Source of the DNA: Vagococcus jeotgali
Lineage (GTDB): Bacteria; Bacillota; Bacilli; Lactobacillales; Vagococcaceae
Reading direction: 5' to 3'
Length of the DNA stretch: 64,000 nt
NCBI RefSeq assembly: GCF_035918315.1
Contig: NZ_CP142146.1
Location: forward strand, 1,116,001 to 1,180,000
The position numbers and the translations under genes were made by a program. Each line of letters opens with the position of its first letter. The first letter of the stretch is position 1. Below are positions 46,712 to 55,047 of this stretch, one piece after another. Below the pieces are notes generated by a model. It was not told the origin of the DNA. It searched no databases and was given only the letters and a program-made list of their open reading frames with translations.

Positions 46712-49144
46712 TTGGATGATTTAAATGAGTCAAATCATTTAGAAAATAATGACCCCACTAATCAAACGAGAACAGATTATTTACAAGAAGAAAAAGCACA
46801 TAAAGAAAAAAACAAGTTTTTCTTTTCAGTTAATGTGATATACCGAGTTTTAAAATCAATTATCATTGTTTTATTTATTGGTCTCTTAGCTTTAGGAATG
46901 TTTGGTCTTGGTGCAGGTGTTGGGTATTTTGGATCTCTAGTTAAAACAGTAGAGGTACCTGATAAAAAAGATTTGGAGAAACAAATTCATGATTTAGACC
47001 AACAATCTAGAATGACTTATGCAGACGGTTCCTTGATTTCTGTTATTCAATCAGATTTAGTCAGAACAAAAGTGATAGGAAAAAGTATTTCACCACTTAT
47101 TAAAAATGCTTTAGTTGCTACGGAGGATGAAAATTTTTATGAGCACCAAGGTATTGTCCCTAAAGCTATTGCAAGGGCCACCTTATCTGATATCTTAGGT
47201 GTTGGTAGTACATCAGGTGGTTCAACGATTACTCAACAGCTGGTTAAGCAACAATTATTAACAAATGAAACTTCATATAAACGAAAAGCTTCTGAAATGT
47301 TACTGGCTTTAAAAACGGAGGAGACTTTTTCAAAAGAAGATATTTTAGTAACTTACTTAAACGTCTCTCCTTTTGGTCGTAATAATCACGGGGAAAATAT
47401 TGCTGGTATTGAAGAAGCTGCCCAAGGGGTATTTGGTGTCTCTGCTAAAGATGTCTCACTTCCTCAAGCTGCCTTTTTAGCAGGTCTTCCTCAAAGTCCA
47501 ATTGAATATACACCATACACAAATGAAGGAACGATGAAGGAAGATGTTGAAGCTGGATTAAATCGAAAAAATGATGTGCTTTATAATATGTACCGAAAAA
47601 AATTCATATCTAAAGAAGAGTATGACAAAGCTAAAGAATATGATTTAAAAAAAGATTTTATTCCAGCTAGCCCAAAAGAAATTTACAACACTGGTTTTTT
47701 GTATAACTACATATATGATGAGGCTGCTAGGGTATTAATGCCAACCTATTACGAAGCAGATGGTATTACAGAAGAAGAAATCAATGATTCTGAGCAGCTT
47801 TACCTTAAATATTTTGAAAAAGCAAAAACAGACATTAGTCGTAATGGATATACTATCCACTCAACAATTGATAAAGATATTCATAATGCCATGCAAGAAG
47901 CTGTAGATCAATATGGGTATGTACTAGATGATGGTAGAGGACAGACGATTGAGACAGGTAGCGTCTTAATGGATAATAAATCTGGAAGAATATATGGCTT
48001 TATTGGCGGGCGTAACTATAGTGAAAATCAAAATAACCATGCTTTCCAAACAAGACGTTCTCCAGGTTCGACTATGAAACCAATATTAGCTTATGCTCCA
48101 GCCATTGACGTGGGCTTAATTGGTTCTGAATCTAGATTATCAGATTATCCATTAAAATATCATAGCGGGCAAGAAGTTAAAAATTATTCAGATAAAGGAA
48201 GCAATAGTTTTAAAACAACAAGAGATGCTCTGAAATGGTCCTTAAATATCCCTGTGGTCAATCTTTATAATCAGTTACTAGAAGAAACGGACCCTAAAAT
48301 CTATTTTGATAAAATGAATATAGGACTAAACCCTGATGAATATTACAGAGAATCAATTCCTCTTGGAGGTACAGATCATGGTTTAACTGTTTTAGAAGAA
48401 ACAGAAGCATATGCTACTTTAGCTAATAAAGGGATTTATAATGCAGGCTATTCTATTGATAAAATTGTAAACAATGATGGTGAGACAATTTTTGAACATG
48501 AAAAAAATCCTGTTGAGGTATTTAAACCAGCTACTGCTTCTATCATGAATGATATGATGCGTGATGTTTTAAAAAGTGGAACAGGTCAAGAAGCTAGAAA
48601 TACTTTATATAATCATAGCGCAACCTTAGCTAATGCTGATTGGGTTGGAAAAACAGGGACTTCTGAAAACCAAGAAGATTACTGGTTTACAGCATCAACA
48701 CCTACCATTACCTTAAGTAGTTGGATAGGTTATGATGAACCAACAGAGATGTATAAAACATGGAACAAACAAAACATGATTTATTGGGCTGATGTTACTA
48801 ATTACGTCTATCAAAGACACCCAGATATTTTCGGTGTTGATCAAAAATTTAGTTTAGACTCTTCGGTTAAAAAAGAAAAAGTTGCAGAATTCACAGGAGA
48901 AAAGCCTGGTATTGTACAAGTTGATGGTAGACGTATTGATTTAAAAGGCTCAAAAGAGACAACTAATCTATACGCTACTGACGAAGTACCTTATAGCCAG
49001 TTTAGATTTGGTATTGGTGGCACCGATAGCAACTATCAGGACGCTTGGCGCTCATTCACTCCCTATACCAGACCACCTGAGAAAAAACCCGCACCAAAAG
49101 AAAAACCTAAAACAAAAAAAGAAACAAAGAAGAAAAAAAGCTGA
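46712..49144 (+). CDS. Bifunctional class A penicillin-binding protein
   Basis: An 810-residue peptidoglycan synthase with one membrane span (about 46-75), a GT51 glycosyltransferase domain (ATEDENFYEHQGI about 136-148; GGSTITQQLVKQQLL 169-183) and a transpeptidase domain. The active-site Ser is S453 in SPGSTMKP; SLNI (SxN) and KTGTSE complete the site. It most resembles streptococcal PBP2a. The tail is basic and proline-rich. Start is a TTG at 46712, 7 bases after GGAGG. Its terminator has been split by an IS3 element inserted at the stop codon. Confidence 0.92.
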   Translation: MDDLNESNHLENNDPTNQTRTDYLQEEKAHKEKNKFFFSVNVIYRVLKSIIIVLFIGLLALGMFGLGAGVGYFGSLVKTVEVPDKKDLEKQIHDLDQQSRMTYADGSLISVIQSDLVRTKVIGKSISPLIKNALVATEDENFYEHQGIVPKAIARATLSDILGVGSTSGGSTITQQLVKQQLLTNETSYKRKASEMLLALKTEETFSKEDILVTYLNVSPFGRNNHGENIAGIEEAAQGVFGVSAKDVSLPQAAFLAGLPQSPIEYTPYTNEGTMKEDVEAGLNRKNDVLYNMYRKKFISKEEYDKAKEYDLKKDFIPASPKEIYNTGFLYNYIYDEAARVLMPTYYEADGITEEEINDSEQLYLKYFEKAKTDISRNGYTIHSTIDKDIHNAMQEAVDQYGYVLDDGRGQTIETGSVLMDNKSGRIYGFIGGRNYSENQNNHAFQTRRSPGSTMKPILAYAPAIDVGLIGSESRLSDYPLKYHSGQEVKNYSDKGSNSFKTTRDALKWSLNIPVVNLYNQLLEETDPKIYFDKMNIGLNPDEYYRESIPLGGTDHGLTVLEETEAYATLANKGIYNAGYSIDKIVNNDGETIFEHEKNPVEVFKPATASIMNDMMRDVLKSGTGQEARNTLYNHSATLANADWVGKTGTSENQEDYWFTASTPTITLSSWIGYDEPTEMYKTWNKQNMIYWADVTNYVYQRHPDIFGVDQKFSLDSSVKKEKVAEFTGEKPGIVQVDGRRIDLKGSKETTNLYATDEVPYSQFRFGIGGTDSNYQDAWRSFTPYTRPPEKKPAPKEKPKTKKETKKKKS

Positions 49145-49146
49145 CT
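49133..49146 (+). terminator. Left half of a terminator split by IS3
   Basis: AAAAAAAGCTGACT joins, if the insertion and one copy of GACT are removed, with AGCTAGTCAGCTTTTTTT at 50425-50442 to make a perfect bidirectional hairpin between pbp and ccpA. Alone this half has no partner. Confidence 0.85.
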
Positions 49147-49232
49147 TGAACTGACCCAAAATAATAAGACACAATAAAAAAGCACTTTCTGTTGAATTCG
49201 ATTAAAATGAATTTAACAGGAGGTGTTTTTTG

Positions 49233-49556
49233 ATGGGAACAAGAGTAGCATACCCAATCGAAGTGAAAAATAAGGTCATTGAATTAAAATTATCTGGAAT
49301 GACAACTAAAGAAATAATGGTAGAGTTAAATATTAAAAATAAAACACAAGTTGAAACGTGGTGGCGTTGGTATAGAAATGGAGAAACCCATAGGTTCCTC
49401 CAACCAGTTGGAAAGCAGTATAGCTTTAATAAAGGACCTGAATATGTGTCTGAAACAGAACAATTAAAAGTTGAAAATAGGTTTTTAACTCAGCAACTAG
49501 AGATACTAAAAAAGTACAACGAATTGGAAAGGATGTGGAGCCAAAAGTATTCATAG
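49233..49556 (+). CDS. IS3-family transposase OrfA
   Basis: A 107-residue helix-turn-helix protein that binds the ends of the element: YPIEVKNKVIELKLSGMTTK then TQVETWWRWYRNGE, ending in a leucine-zipper-like stretch LKVENRFLTQQLEILKK. ATG 49233 is behind AGGAGG. The heptamer A AAA AAG at 49508-49514 lies in this frame and should shift ribosomes by -1 into orfB. Confidence 0.92.
   Translation: MGTRVAYPIEVKNKVIELKLSGMTTKEIMVELNIKNKTQVETWWRWYRNGETHRFLQPVGKQYSFNKGPEYVSETEQLKVENRFLTQQLEILKKYNELERMWSQKYS
49508..49514 (+). other. Programmed -1 frameshift site of IS3
   Basis: A AAA AAG in the orfA frame fits the slippery heptamer. Slipping back one base joins LEILKK to VQRIGKDVEPKVFIELV of orfB, making the OrfAB transposase, as is established for IS3 and IS150 relatives. 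Confidence 0.8.
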
Positions 49557-50377
49557 AGTTAGTCTCTAGTATGAAGGGGAAAATAACTGTTACTGAGTTG
49601 TGTCGCTTATTCCAAATACCTCGTTCTACGTATTATAGATGGCTTAAGGATAAAAATATTGGTGAATTAACAGAGTTAGAATTAGACATACAAAGACTAT
49701 GTTTAGAAAATAAATATAGATATGGTTATAGAAAAATCACTGCTCTCTTAAATAGGGAGAAAAAAGTAAGTAAAAATACTGTCCAACGCATCATGCAAAA
49801 ATATAATTGGAATTGCAAAGTAAAAGTTAAAAAACGTAAAAAAATGGGACAACCTTTTAAGGTTGTTGAAAATAAATTGAACCGTCATTTTACTTCTAAT
49901 AAACGATTCCAAAAGCTAGTGACAGATATTACTTATCTACCTTTTGGGAGAAAGCAGCTCTATTTATCCTCTATCATGGATTTGTATAATGGTGAGATTA
50001 TTGCCTACAATATTGGTGAAAAACAAGATATTAATTTTGTACTTGAAACGTTGGAACAATTACCTGAAGTAACAGATTGTTTACTACATAGTGATCAAGG
50101 ATCTGTTTACACTTCATACCGTTATCAAAAAGAAGTACAAAGAAAAAGCATTACCATGAGTATGTCCCGCAAAGGGACACCATCAGATAATGCTTGTATC
50201 GAATCGTTTCATTCCTCTCTAAAGTCTGAAACGTTCTACCTAGATAGGCTCAATAATGAACCTACATCTATTGTAATACAGACGGTTATAGATTACATTA
50301 ATTATTATAATAAAATTCGAATTCAACAAAAATTAGACTATAAATCTCCGATAGAATATCGTAAATCTATAGCCTAA
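49535..50377 (+). CDS. IS3-family transposase OrfB (DDE domain)
   Basis: The 280-residue catalytic part, probably made mostly as an OrfAB fusion. It has HTH_21-like RYGYRKITALLNREKKVSKN and an rve core with D in VTDITYLPFG, D in LHSDQGSVYTS and E in DNACIESFHSSLKSE, 35 residues after the second Asp in family fashion. No damage is visible. Confidence 0.93.
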   Translation: MEPKVFIELVSSMKGKITVTELCRLFQIPRSTYYRWLKDKNIGELTELELDIQRLCLENKYRYGYRKITALLNREKKVSKNTVQRIMQKYNWNCKVKVKKRKKMGQPFKVVENKLNRHFTSNKRFQKLVTDITYLPFGRKQLYLSSIMDLYNGEIIAYNIGEKQDINFVLETLEQLPEVTDCLLHSDQGSVYTSYRYQKEVQRKSITMSMSRKGTPSDNACIESFHSSLKSETFYLDRLNNEPTSIVIQTVIDYINYYNKIRIQQKLDYKSPIEYRKSIA

Positions 50378-50420
50378 CACATGCTTTTTTGTTTGTGTCT
50401 TAATTTATTGGGTCAGTCCC

Positions 50421-50442
50421 GACTAGCTAGTCAGCTTTTTTT
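50421..50442 (-). terminator. Right half of the terminator split by IS3
   Basis: GACTAGCTAGTCAGC followed by seven T. For ccpA, which is read leftward, the second arm and U-tract were on the other side of the insertion, so its terminator is lost. Confidence 0.8.
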
Positions 50443-51442
50443 ATTTAGTTGATTGACGTTTAATCATGCTGTGAGGTAAAATGATTTCTTCCTCTTCAAT
50501 TTCTTCTTTATTCATTAATTTTGTTAAAAGACGCATTGATACAGCACCAATATCGTATAAAGGTTGAGAAATACTTGTAATACTTGGTCGTGCCATATCG
50601 GCAAACAACGTATTATTACTTGTAATTATCTCAAACTCCTCTGGTACTTTAATCCCTCGATCAGTTAAGCTATTCATCAAACCAACAGCTAAAACATCAC
50701 TAGACACCATAGCAGCAGTTGCTCCACTATTCATTATTCTCTCATGTAAACCAAGCCCTGATTTATAATCATACTCTGCCTCAAAGACTAAGCCTTCATT
50801 GAAATCAAGTTGATAATTAGCTAATGCTTTTTTATAACCATTTAGGCGGTAAACCCCATTAATAGGATCTACTAAAGGTCCTGATACAAAGGCAACTTTT
50901 TTATTACCAGTAGAGATTAATGTTGTTGTTGCTTCTTCCGTTGCTTTTTCATAGTCGATATTAACTGAACCAACTTGATTGTCAGGGTCTATTGAACCTG
51001 CTAGAACAACAGGGGTTTTAGATTTTGAAAACTCTCCTCTAATTTGTTCAGTTAAATGGTTACCCATAAACATAATACCATCTACTTGTTTAGCAAGTAA
51101 TGTATTTAACACGTTTATTTCTTTCACATCATCACCATCAGAATTAGCTAAAATGATATTATATTTATACATCGTTGCCACATCATCTATTCCTCTAGCT
51201 AAAGATGCAAAGTAAGTATTACTTACATCCGGAATGATAACGCCAATAGTTGTCGTTTTTTTACTTGCTAATCCACGCGCAACTGCATTTGGACGATAAT
51301 CTAATTTATCAATAACTTCAAGAACTTTTTTTCTTGTTGCAGGCTTCACATTTGGGTTACCATTGACAACACGTGATACAGTTGCCATAGATACGCCAGC
51401 TTCTCTAGCCACATCATAAATTGTAATAGTTTGTTTTTCCAT
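50441..51442 (-). CDS. ccpA: Catabolite control protein A
   Basis: A 333-residue LacI-family master regulator of carbon catabolite control; with HPr phosphorylated at Ser46 it binds cre sites. The headpiece ITIYDVAREAGVSMATVSRV and hinge YRPNAVARGLASKKTTTIG are classic CcpA, as is the IPDVSNTYFASLARGIDD start of the core. A cre-like site overlaps the upstream promoter, suggesting autoregulation. Its normal terminator is disrupted by the IS3 element. Confidence 0.95.
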   Translation of the reverse strand: MEKQTITIYDVAREAGVSMATVSRVVNGNPNVKPATRKKVLEVIDKLDYRPNAVARGLASKKTTTIGVIIPDVSNTYFASLARGIDDVATMYKYNIILANSDGDDVKEINVLNTLLAKQVDGIMFMGNHLTEQIRGEFSKSKTPVVLAGSIDPDNQVGSVNIDYEKATEEATTTLISTGNKKVAFVSGPLVDPINGVYRLNGYKKALANYQLDFNEGLVFEAEYDYKSGLGLHERIMNSGATAAMVSSDVLAVGLMNSLTDRGIKVPEEFEIITSNNTLFADMARPSITSISQPLYDIGAVSMRLLTKLMNKEEIEEEEIILPHSMIKRQSTK

Positions 51443-51531
51443 AAGGTTATTCTCCCTTTATCATTAGATAGTTATACGAATCTTGTTTATTACTTGTTAG
51501 TTATTTTAGACTATCAGAAACAAAGGCTTTT

Positions 51532-51545
51532 TGCAAGCGTTTTAA
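51532..51545 (-). promoter_or_regulatory. cre-like site upstream of ccpA
   Basis: TTAAAACGCTTGCA on the minus strand matches the cre consensus TGWAARCGYTWNCW at 13 of 14 positions. It overlaps TTGCAA, a possible -35 whose -10 (TAGTCT) is 17 bases on. Confidence 0.65.
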
Positions 51546-51581
51546 AAACACTTTCATGAAAATTAATGTTTTTTTCATAAA

Positions 51582-51608
51582 AAAAGATGCCTTGAGTAAG
51601 CACCTTTT
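51582..51608 (-). terminator. Terminator of the DUF948/YtxH pair
   Basis: Nine-base-pair stem (51582-51590 with 51600-51608, one G-T pair) and seven T on the minus strand. Confidence 0.8.
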
Positions 51609-51639
51609 CTATAATAGCTGATACAACAATTATCAAGTA

Positions 51640-51984
51640 CTAATTACTTTCGTTATTAATATTGATAACCATTGAGATATCATCTGTCATATGTTGATCT
51701 TCTAAAATAATATCTTCTTCAATCTCAATTTCAATGTCTTTAGATGAGTCTTGACTTACTGATTGAAATAGATCTGTCACAGTAGTTGTTTCTTTATTTA
51801 AGTTTTCAACAGCAGTTATTTCTTTGGCAATTTCAAGGTAGTGACTTACTTTACCCTCAGTTGCTCCATCTAAATGAGCGATTAATTCACTGTAAATTTC
51901 TTTTCCACTTTTAGGTGTTAGCAAAATTGCTGCTGTACCTCCTACTATCATTCCCATTAGAAAACCACTTGATTTTTTTGACAT
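51640..51984 (-). CDS. YtxH domain-containing protein
   Basis: A 114-residue protein with an amino-terminal hydrophobic span, KKSSGFLMGMIVGGTAAILL (3-22), followed by TPKSGKE, the YtxH signature, then an acidic tail rich in Glu and Asp. Family members are stress-linked membrane-associated proteins of unknown mechanism. It follows the DUF948 gene by 34 bases, the usual pairing in Firmicutes. Confidence 0.85.
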   Translation of the reverse strand: MSKKSSGFLMGMIVGGTAAILLTPKSGKEIYSELIAHLDGATEGKVSHYLEIAKEITAVENLNKETTTVTDLFQSVSQDSSKDIEIEIEEDIILEDQHMTDDISMVININNESN

Positions 51985-52018
51985 GTATTATCCCCCTAGA
52001 TAGCTGCCTATCTTTTTA

Positions 52019-52441
52019 TTATCTTCTAAACAGATTAACTGCTGTTTTAGCTGTCTTACCAATTATTGCTGCTTTTGATGCCGAACGACTAACATCTCCT
52101 ACTTTAGCTAGTACTTCTTTGCTTGAGGCATTGATTTCAGATACGCTCTCTCCTAAATCAGCTATAGCTTGAAATAACGGGTCAATTGTCTCAACTTTTT
52201 GATTCACATCAGCCAAGAGTTCGTTACCATTTACTAGTAATTCTTCGCTTTGTTTTAACAAAACGTCCACATCATCTGTTAACACAGTAATCGTTTTATC
52301 TGATTTATCTAAAATTTGGTTTACTTTTTGTGTAGATTGTGTTAAATTTTTATTCAATTGTATTAAAAAGAATATAATAACGACTACTAAAACGGCGAAA
52401 GCGATGGCTGCTATTAATGCTGCTACTTCTGTACCTGTCAT
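52019..52441 (-). CDS. DUF948 domain-containing membrane protein
   Basis: A 140-residue protein with one amino-terminal membrane span (TEVAALIAAIAFAVLVVVII, 3-22) and a long heptad-rich region (LIQLNKNLTQSTQKVNQILD to VSEINASSKEVLAKVGDV) typical of DUF948 coiled coils. Function unknown. First gene of the DUF948-ytxH pair; the ISL3 element lies 77 bases upstream. Confidence 0.85.
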   Translation of the reverse strand: MTGTEVAALIAAIAFAVLVVVIIFFLIQLNKNLTQSTQKVNQILDKSDKTITVLTDDVDVLLKQSEELLVNGNELLADVNQKVETIDPLFQAIADLGESVSEINASSKEVLAKVGDVSRSASKAAIIGKTAKTAVNLFRR

Positions 52442-52510
52442 AGAATTTTCTCCTACCTTTCGTTAAATGACTAATCTTAGAATACCATTATCTCTTTGAT
52501 TTCTCAACCA

Positions 52511-52518
52511 ATTATATG
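52511..52518. repeat. Target duplication of ISL3, left copy
   Basis: ATTATATG, identical to 54009-54016, flanks the element exactly. Eight-base duplications are the rule for ISL3. Confidence 0.95.
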
Positions 52519-54008
52519 GGTTGTATAATTTTTGATGTGGATGAAGAAATTCATTCGCATCTATTTTTTTACAAAATAATAGAAACATACGAACTTTCCC
52601 GTTAAAATTAAAGTGACCAAACCAAATTTTAGAAAGGAAGATTCGTATGTCTCATAACCATTGTATTCGACTATCGCTAGATTTAAAAGATAAAAATATT
52701 TATTTCGATTCTATTTTTTGTGAGGAACAGCTTATTAAAGGGATAAGATCCAAGATTTATAAAGGTATTCTTACTTACACTCCTTCGGCTTGTCCTTGTT
52801 GTGGCATTAAAAATGAACAATTTTCTATTGTGAAAAATGGGTTTATTTCTTCTCGAATAAAGTGGTTAAGTGTGGCTCACTACCCAACCTATCTTTTATT
52901 AAAGAAACAGAGATTTCTTTGTCGTCATTGTGACTCCTCTTTTCTAGCTGAATCTTCAGAAATTGAGAAACATTGTTTTATCGCTAAAAGAGTGAAGCAA
53001 TCAATTCTTATTGAGTTAAGTGATGCTATCTCGTTTAAAGATTTAGCTAAAAGACATTTTGTTTCATCAACAACGATTAATAGAATTTTAGTATCTGGTG
53101 GTAAAGACTTATCTAATCAATTTTTATATTTACCTCAAAACCTTTGTTTTGATGAATTTACTTCGGTTAAAAACAATAGTGGCAAGTACAGTTTTATTTA
53201 CTCTGATTCCTCTACACACCAAATTATCGATATTCTCATTGATAATAAAAAGCTAACACTAGAGAAACACTTTCTTAAGTACTCTCTAAAGGTTCGTCGC
53301 CAAGTAAAAACAATTGTCGTTGATATGAATGCAGCCTATTTTAAATTAGCCAAAAGGCTATTTCCTAATGCTGAGGTGATTATTGATCGCTTTCACTTAG
53401 TTCAACTTATCAGTCGCTCTTTAAACATAACTAGAATTAAGACGATGAATCGTTATCGCACATCGAATGTAACTGACATGAAAAATTATCGAAAACTAAA
53501 AAAATATTGGAAACTCTTTTTAAAAGATTCTAATGAATTGAATTATACAGATTATCGTTATCAGCGTTTATTTAAGAGTATTTTACCTGAAACAGATGTC
53601 ATGGATTATTTACTTAGCTTAAACAAAGAGTTATCAGAAACTTATAAACTTTATCAAGAACTATTATACTGTAGTAAAAACAATGATTTTGACACTTTTT
53701 CTGATCTATTATTATTAGCTAACGAAGATATCTCTATTCCAATGAAAACCTCGATTCGAACACTAAAGAAGCATTTACCAAGAATTGAAAACACCTTTAA
53801 ATACGCTTATTCAAATGGTTGTTTAGAAGGTTCCATAAACAAAATTAAATTAATCAAACGAATAGCTTACGGCTATAGAAATTTTCAGAACTATAAATAC
53901 AGAATTTTACTTAGTTTTAAAGACAAACAAAAAAGCAGCAAAAACCATTCGGTTTCTGCTGCCTAAATTCACTTAATTTTACTCATCCACATCATTTGAC
54001 AAAGAGCC
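52519..54008 (+). mobile_element. ISL3-family insertion sequence, complete
   Basis: A 1490-base element flanked by the 8-base duplication ATTATATG. The right end reversed reads GGCTCTTTGTCAAAT then GATGTGGATGA; the left end is GGTTGTATAATTTTT then GATGTGGATGA. The inner 11 bases match exactly, but the outer 15 agree at only about half the positions. One full-length transposase gene is present. It separates the mscS gene from the divergent DUF948 gene. Confidence 0.95.
52647..53966 (+). CDS. ISL3-family transposase
   Basis: A 439-residue transposase with an amino-terminal zinc ribbon (CPCCGIKNEQ and CRHCDSSF), a helix-turn-helix (FKDLAKRHFVSSTTINRIL) and the DDE core: D in LCFDEFTSVK, D in TIVVDMNAAY, and E in SNGCLEGSINKIKLIKR. 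The ending IAYGYRNFQNYKYRILLS is the ISL3 hallmark also seen in the remnant at 26856-26945. AAAGGAAG precedes the ATG. Confidence 0.95.
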   Translation: MSHNHCIRLSLDLKDKNIYFDSIFCEEQLIKGIRSKIYKGILTYTPSACPCCGIKNEQFSIVKNGFISSRIKWLSVAHYPTYLLLKKQRFLCRHCDSSFLAESSEIEKHCFIAKRVKQSILIELSDAISFKDLAKRHFVSSTTINRILVSGGKDLSNQFLYLPQNLCFDEFTSVKNNSGKYSFIYSDSSTHQIIDILIDNKKLTLEKHFLKYSLKVRRQVKTIVVDMNAAYFKLAKRLFPNAEVIIDRFHLVQLISRSLNITRIKTMNRYRTSNVTDMKNYRKLKKYWKLFLKDSNELNYTDYRYQRLFKSILPETDVMDYLLSLNKELSETYKLYQELLYCSKNNDFDTFSDLLLLANEDISIPMKTSIRTLKKHLPRIENTFKYAYSNGCLEGSINKIKLIKRIAYGYRNFQNYKYRILLSFKDKQKSSKNHSVSAA

Positions 54009-54016
54009 ATTATATG
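54009..54016. repeat. Target duplication of ISL3, right copy
   Basis: ATTATATG directly after the right inverted repeat; see the left copy at 52511-52518. Confidence 0.95.
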
Positions 54017-54072
54017 TCGTATATTTATATTGGCTAGAATTAAAAACATTACATATATCGAGGTGTTTATTT

Positions 54073-54966
54073 TTGAAAGAAACAACTAGTACCCAAGAGC
54101 CTGAAGTAATTGTTCAGGCTTCTAAAAATGTTAAAGGATTCCATGAGTTTTTTAACTCTCAAGATTGGGATAAAATTTTTGGAACAGTGGTTAATAAAGT
54201 TATCTTAGTAATTCTTCTCTTGATTTTTCTTTTGATTGTTAAAAAAATGCTTTTTGCTATTGTTAATAAATCTTTTGAAAACTATCAAAAGAAAGATAAT
54301 TATAGTGAAAATCGTGTTAAAACCTTACGAACAATTTCAGATAACGCAATCCAGTATTCTTTATTTTTCGTTGGACTCTACTCTGTTTTAACTATTATCG
54401 GTGTACCTGTAGCATCTTTAATTGCTGGGGCAGGAATTGCTGGGATAGCTATTGGGCTTGGTGCACAAGGCTTCATCAATGATATCATCACTGGATTTTT
54501 CTTAATCTATGAACGCCAACTAGATGTTGGAGATTATGTCATCATTGATTCAATTGAAGGAACGGTTGATGATATCGGACTTCGAACTACTAAAGTCAAA
54601 AGTTCCAATGGAACTATGAACTATATTCCTAACCGTGAGATTTTAGTTGTGAGTAATCTCTCCCGAGGTAATCAGCAAATTTGCGTAGATATTCGAGTTC
54701 ATCCTGATGATGACATTGACAAAATCATCTCTATTATGGAAAAAGTCAATGAGGAAAATATTGATAATTTAGAAGACGTTCGTTCTAAACCTCAAATTAT
54801 CGGTTTAACTGACTTAGGAAATGGTAATTTTGCTATTAGAGCTTCTGTATACGTGATAAGTGAGGATCAAGTAAAAGTCAAATCAAAAATGACTACAGCT
54901 TACGTAGAAGCGCTAACTAATAATGGTATCTCAATACCAACAAGTCCTATTAACTTATCTGTTTAA
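54073..54966 (+). CDS. MscS-family mechanosensitive channel
   Basis: A 297-residue small-conductance channel that opens under membrane tension to release solutes on hypo-osmotic shock. Three spans occur at about 33-60, 88-110 and 115-150; the pore helix is VASLIAGAGIAGIAIGLGAQ, followed by GFINDIITGFFLIYERQLDVGDY and the beta domain. Start is a TTG at 54073, 7 bases after GAGGTG. The ISL3 insertion ends 64 bases upstream; a possible promoter (TTGGCT, then TATATC 18 bases on) remains between them. Confidence 0.93.
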   Translation: MKETTSTQEPEVIVQASKNVKGFHEFFNSQDWDKIFGTVVNKVILVILLLIFLLIVKKMLFAIVNKSFENYQKKDNYSENRVKTLRTISDNAIQYSLFFVGLYSVLTIIGVPVASLIAGAGIAGIAIGLGAQGFINDIITGFFLIYERQLDVGDYVIIDSIEGTVDDIGLRTTKVKSSNGTMNYIPNREILVVSNLSRGNQQICVDIRVHPDDDIDKIISIMEKVNEENIDNLEDVRSKPQIIGLTDLGNGNFAIRASVYVISEDQVKVKSKMTTAYVEALTNNGISIPTSPINLSV

Positions 54967-54969
54967 ACA

Positions 54970-55019
54970 AAAAAACATCTCTGAAAAGACTATTTTTAGT
55001 CTTTTCAGAGATGTTTTTT
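54970..55019. terminator. Bidirectional terminator between mscS and the rhodanese gene
   Basis: A perfect 23-base-pair stem (54970-54992 with 54997-55019) and TTTT loop, with A-run and T-run on the two sides. Confidence 0.95.
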
Positions 55020-55047
55020 CATTATTTAGTTATGTTAGACCAAGCAA

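Larger units (their letters stand above)
49147..50420 (+). mobile_element. IS3-family insertion sequence, complete
   Basis: About 1274 bases with imperfect inverted ends: TGAACTGACCCAAAATAATA on the left and, reversed, GGGACTGACCCAATAAATTA on the right, similarity continuing through AAGACACA. GACT flanks both sides (49143-49146 and 50421-50424), a likely 4-base target duplication. It holds two overlapping frames with a canonical frameshift site, so it appears functional. Confidence 0.92.
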
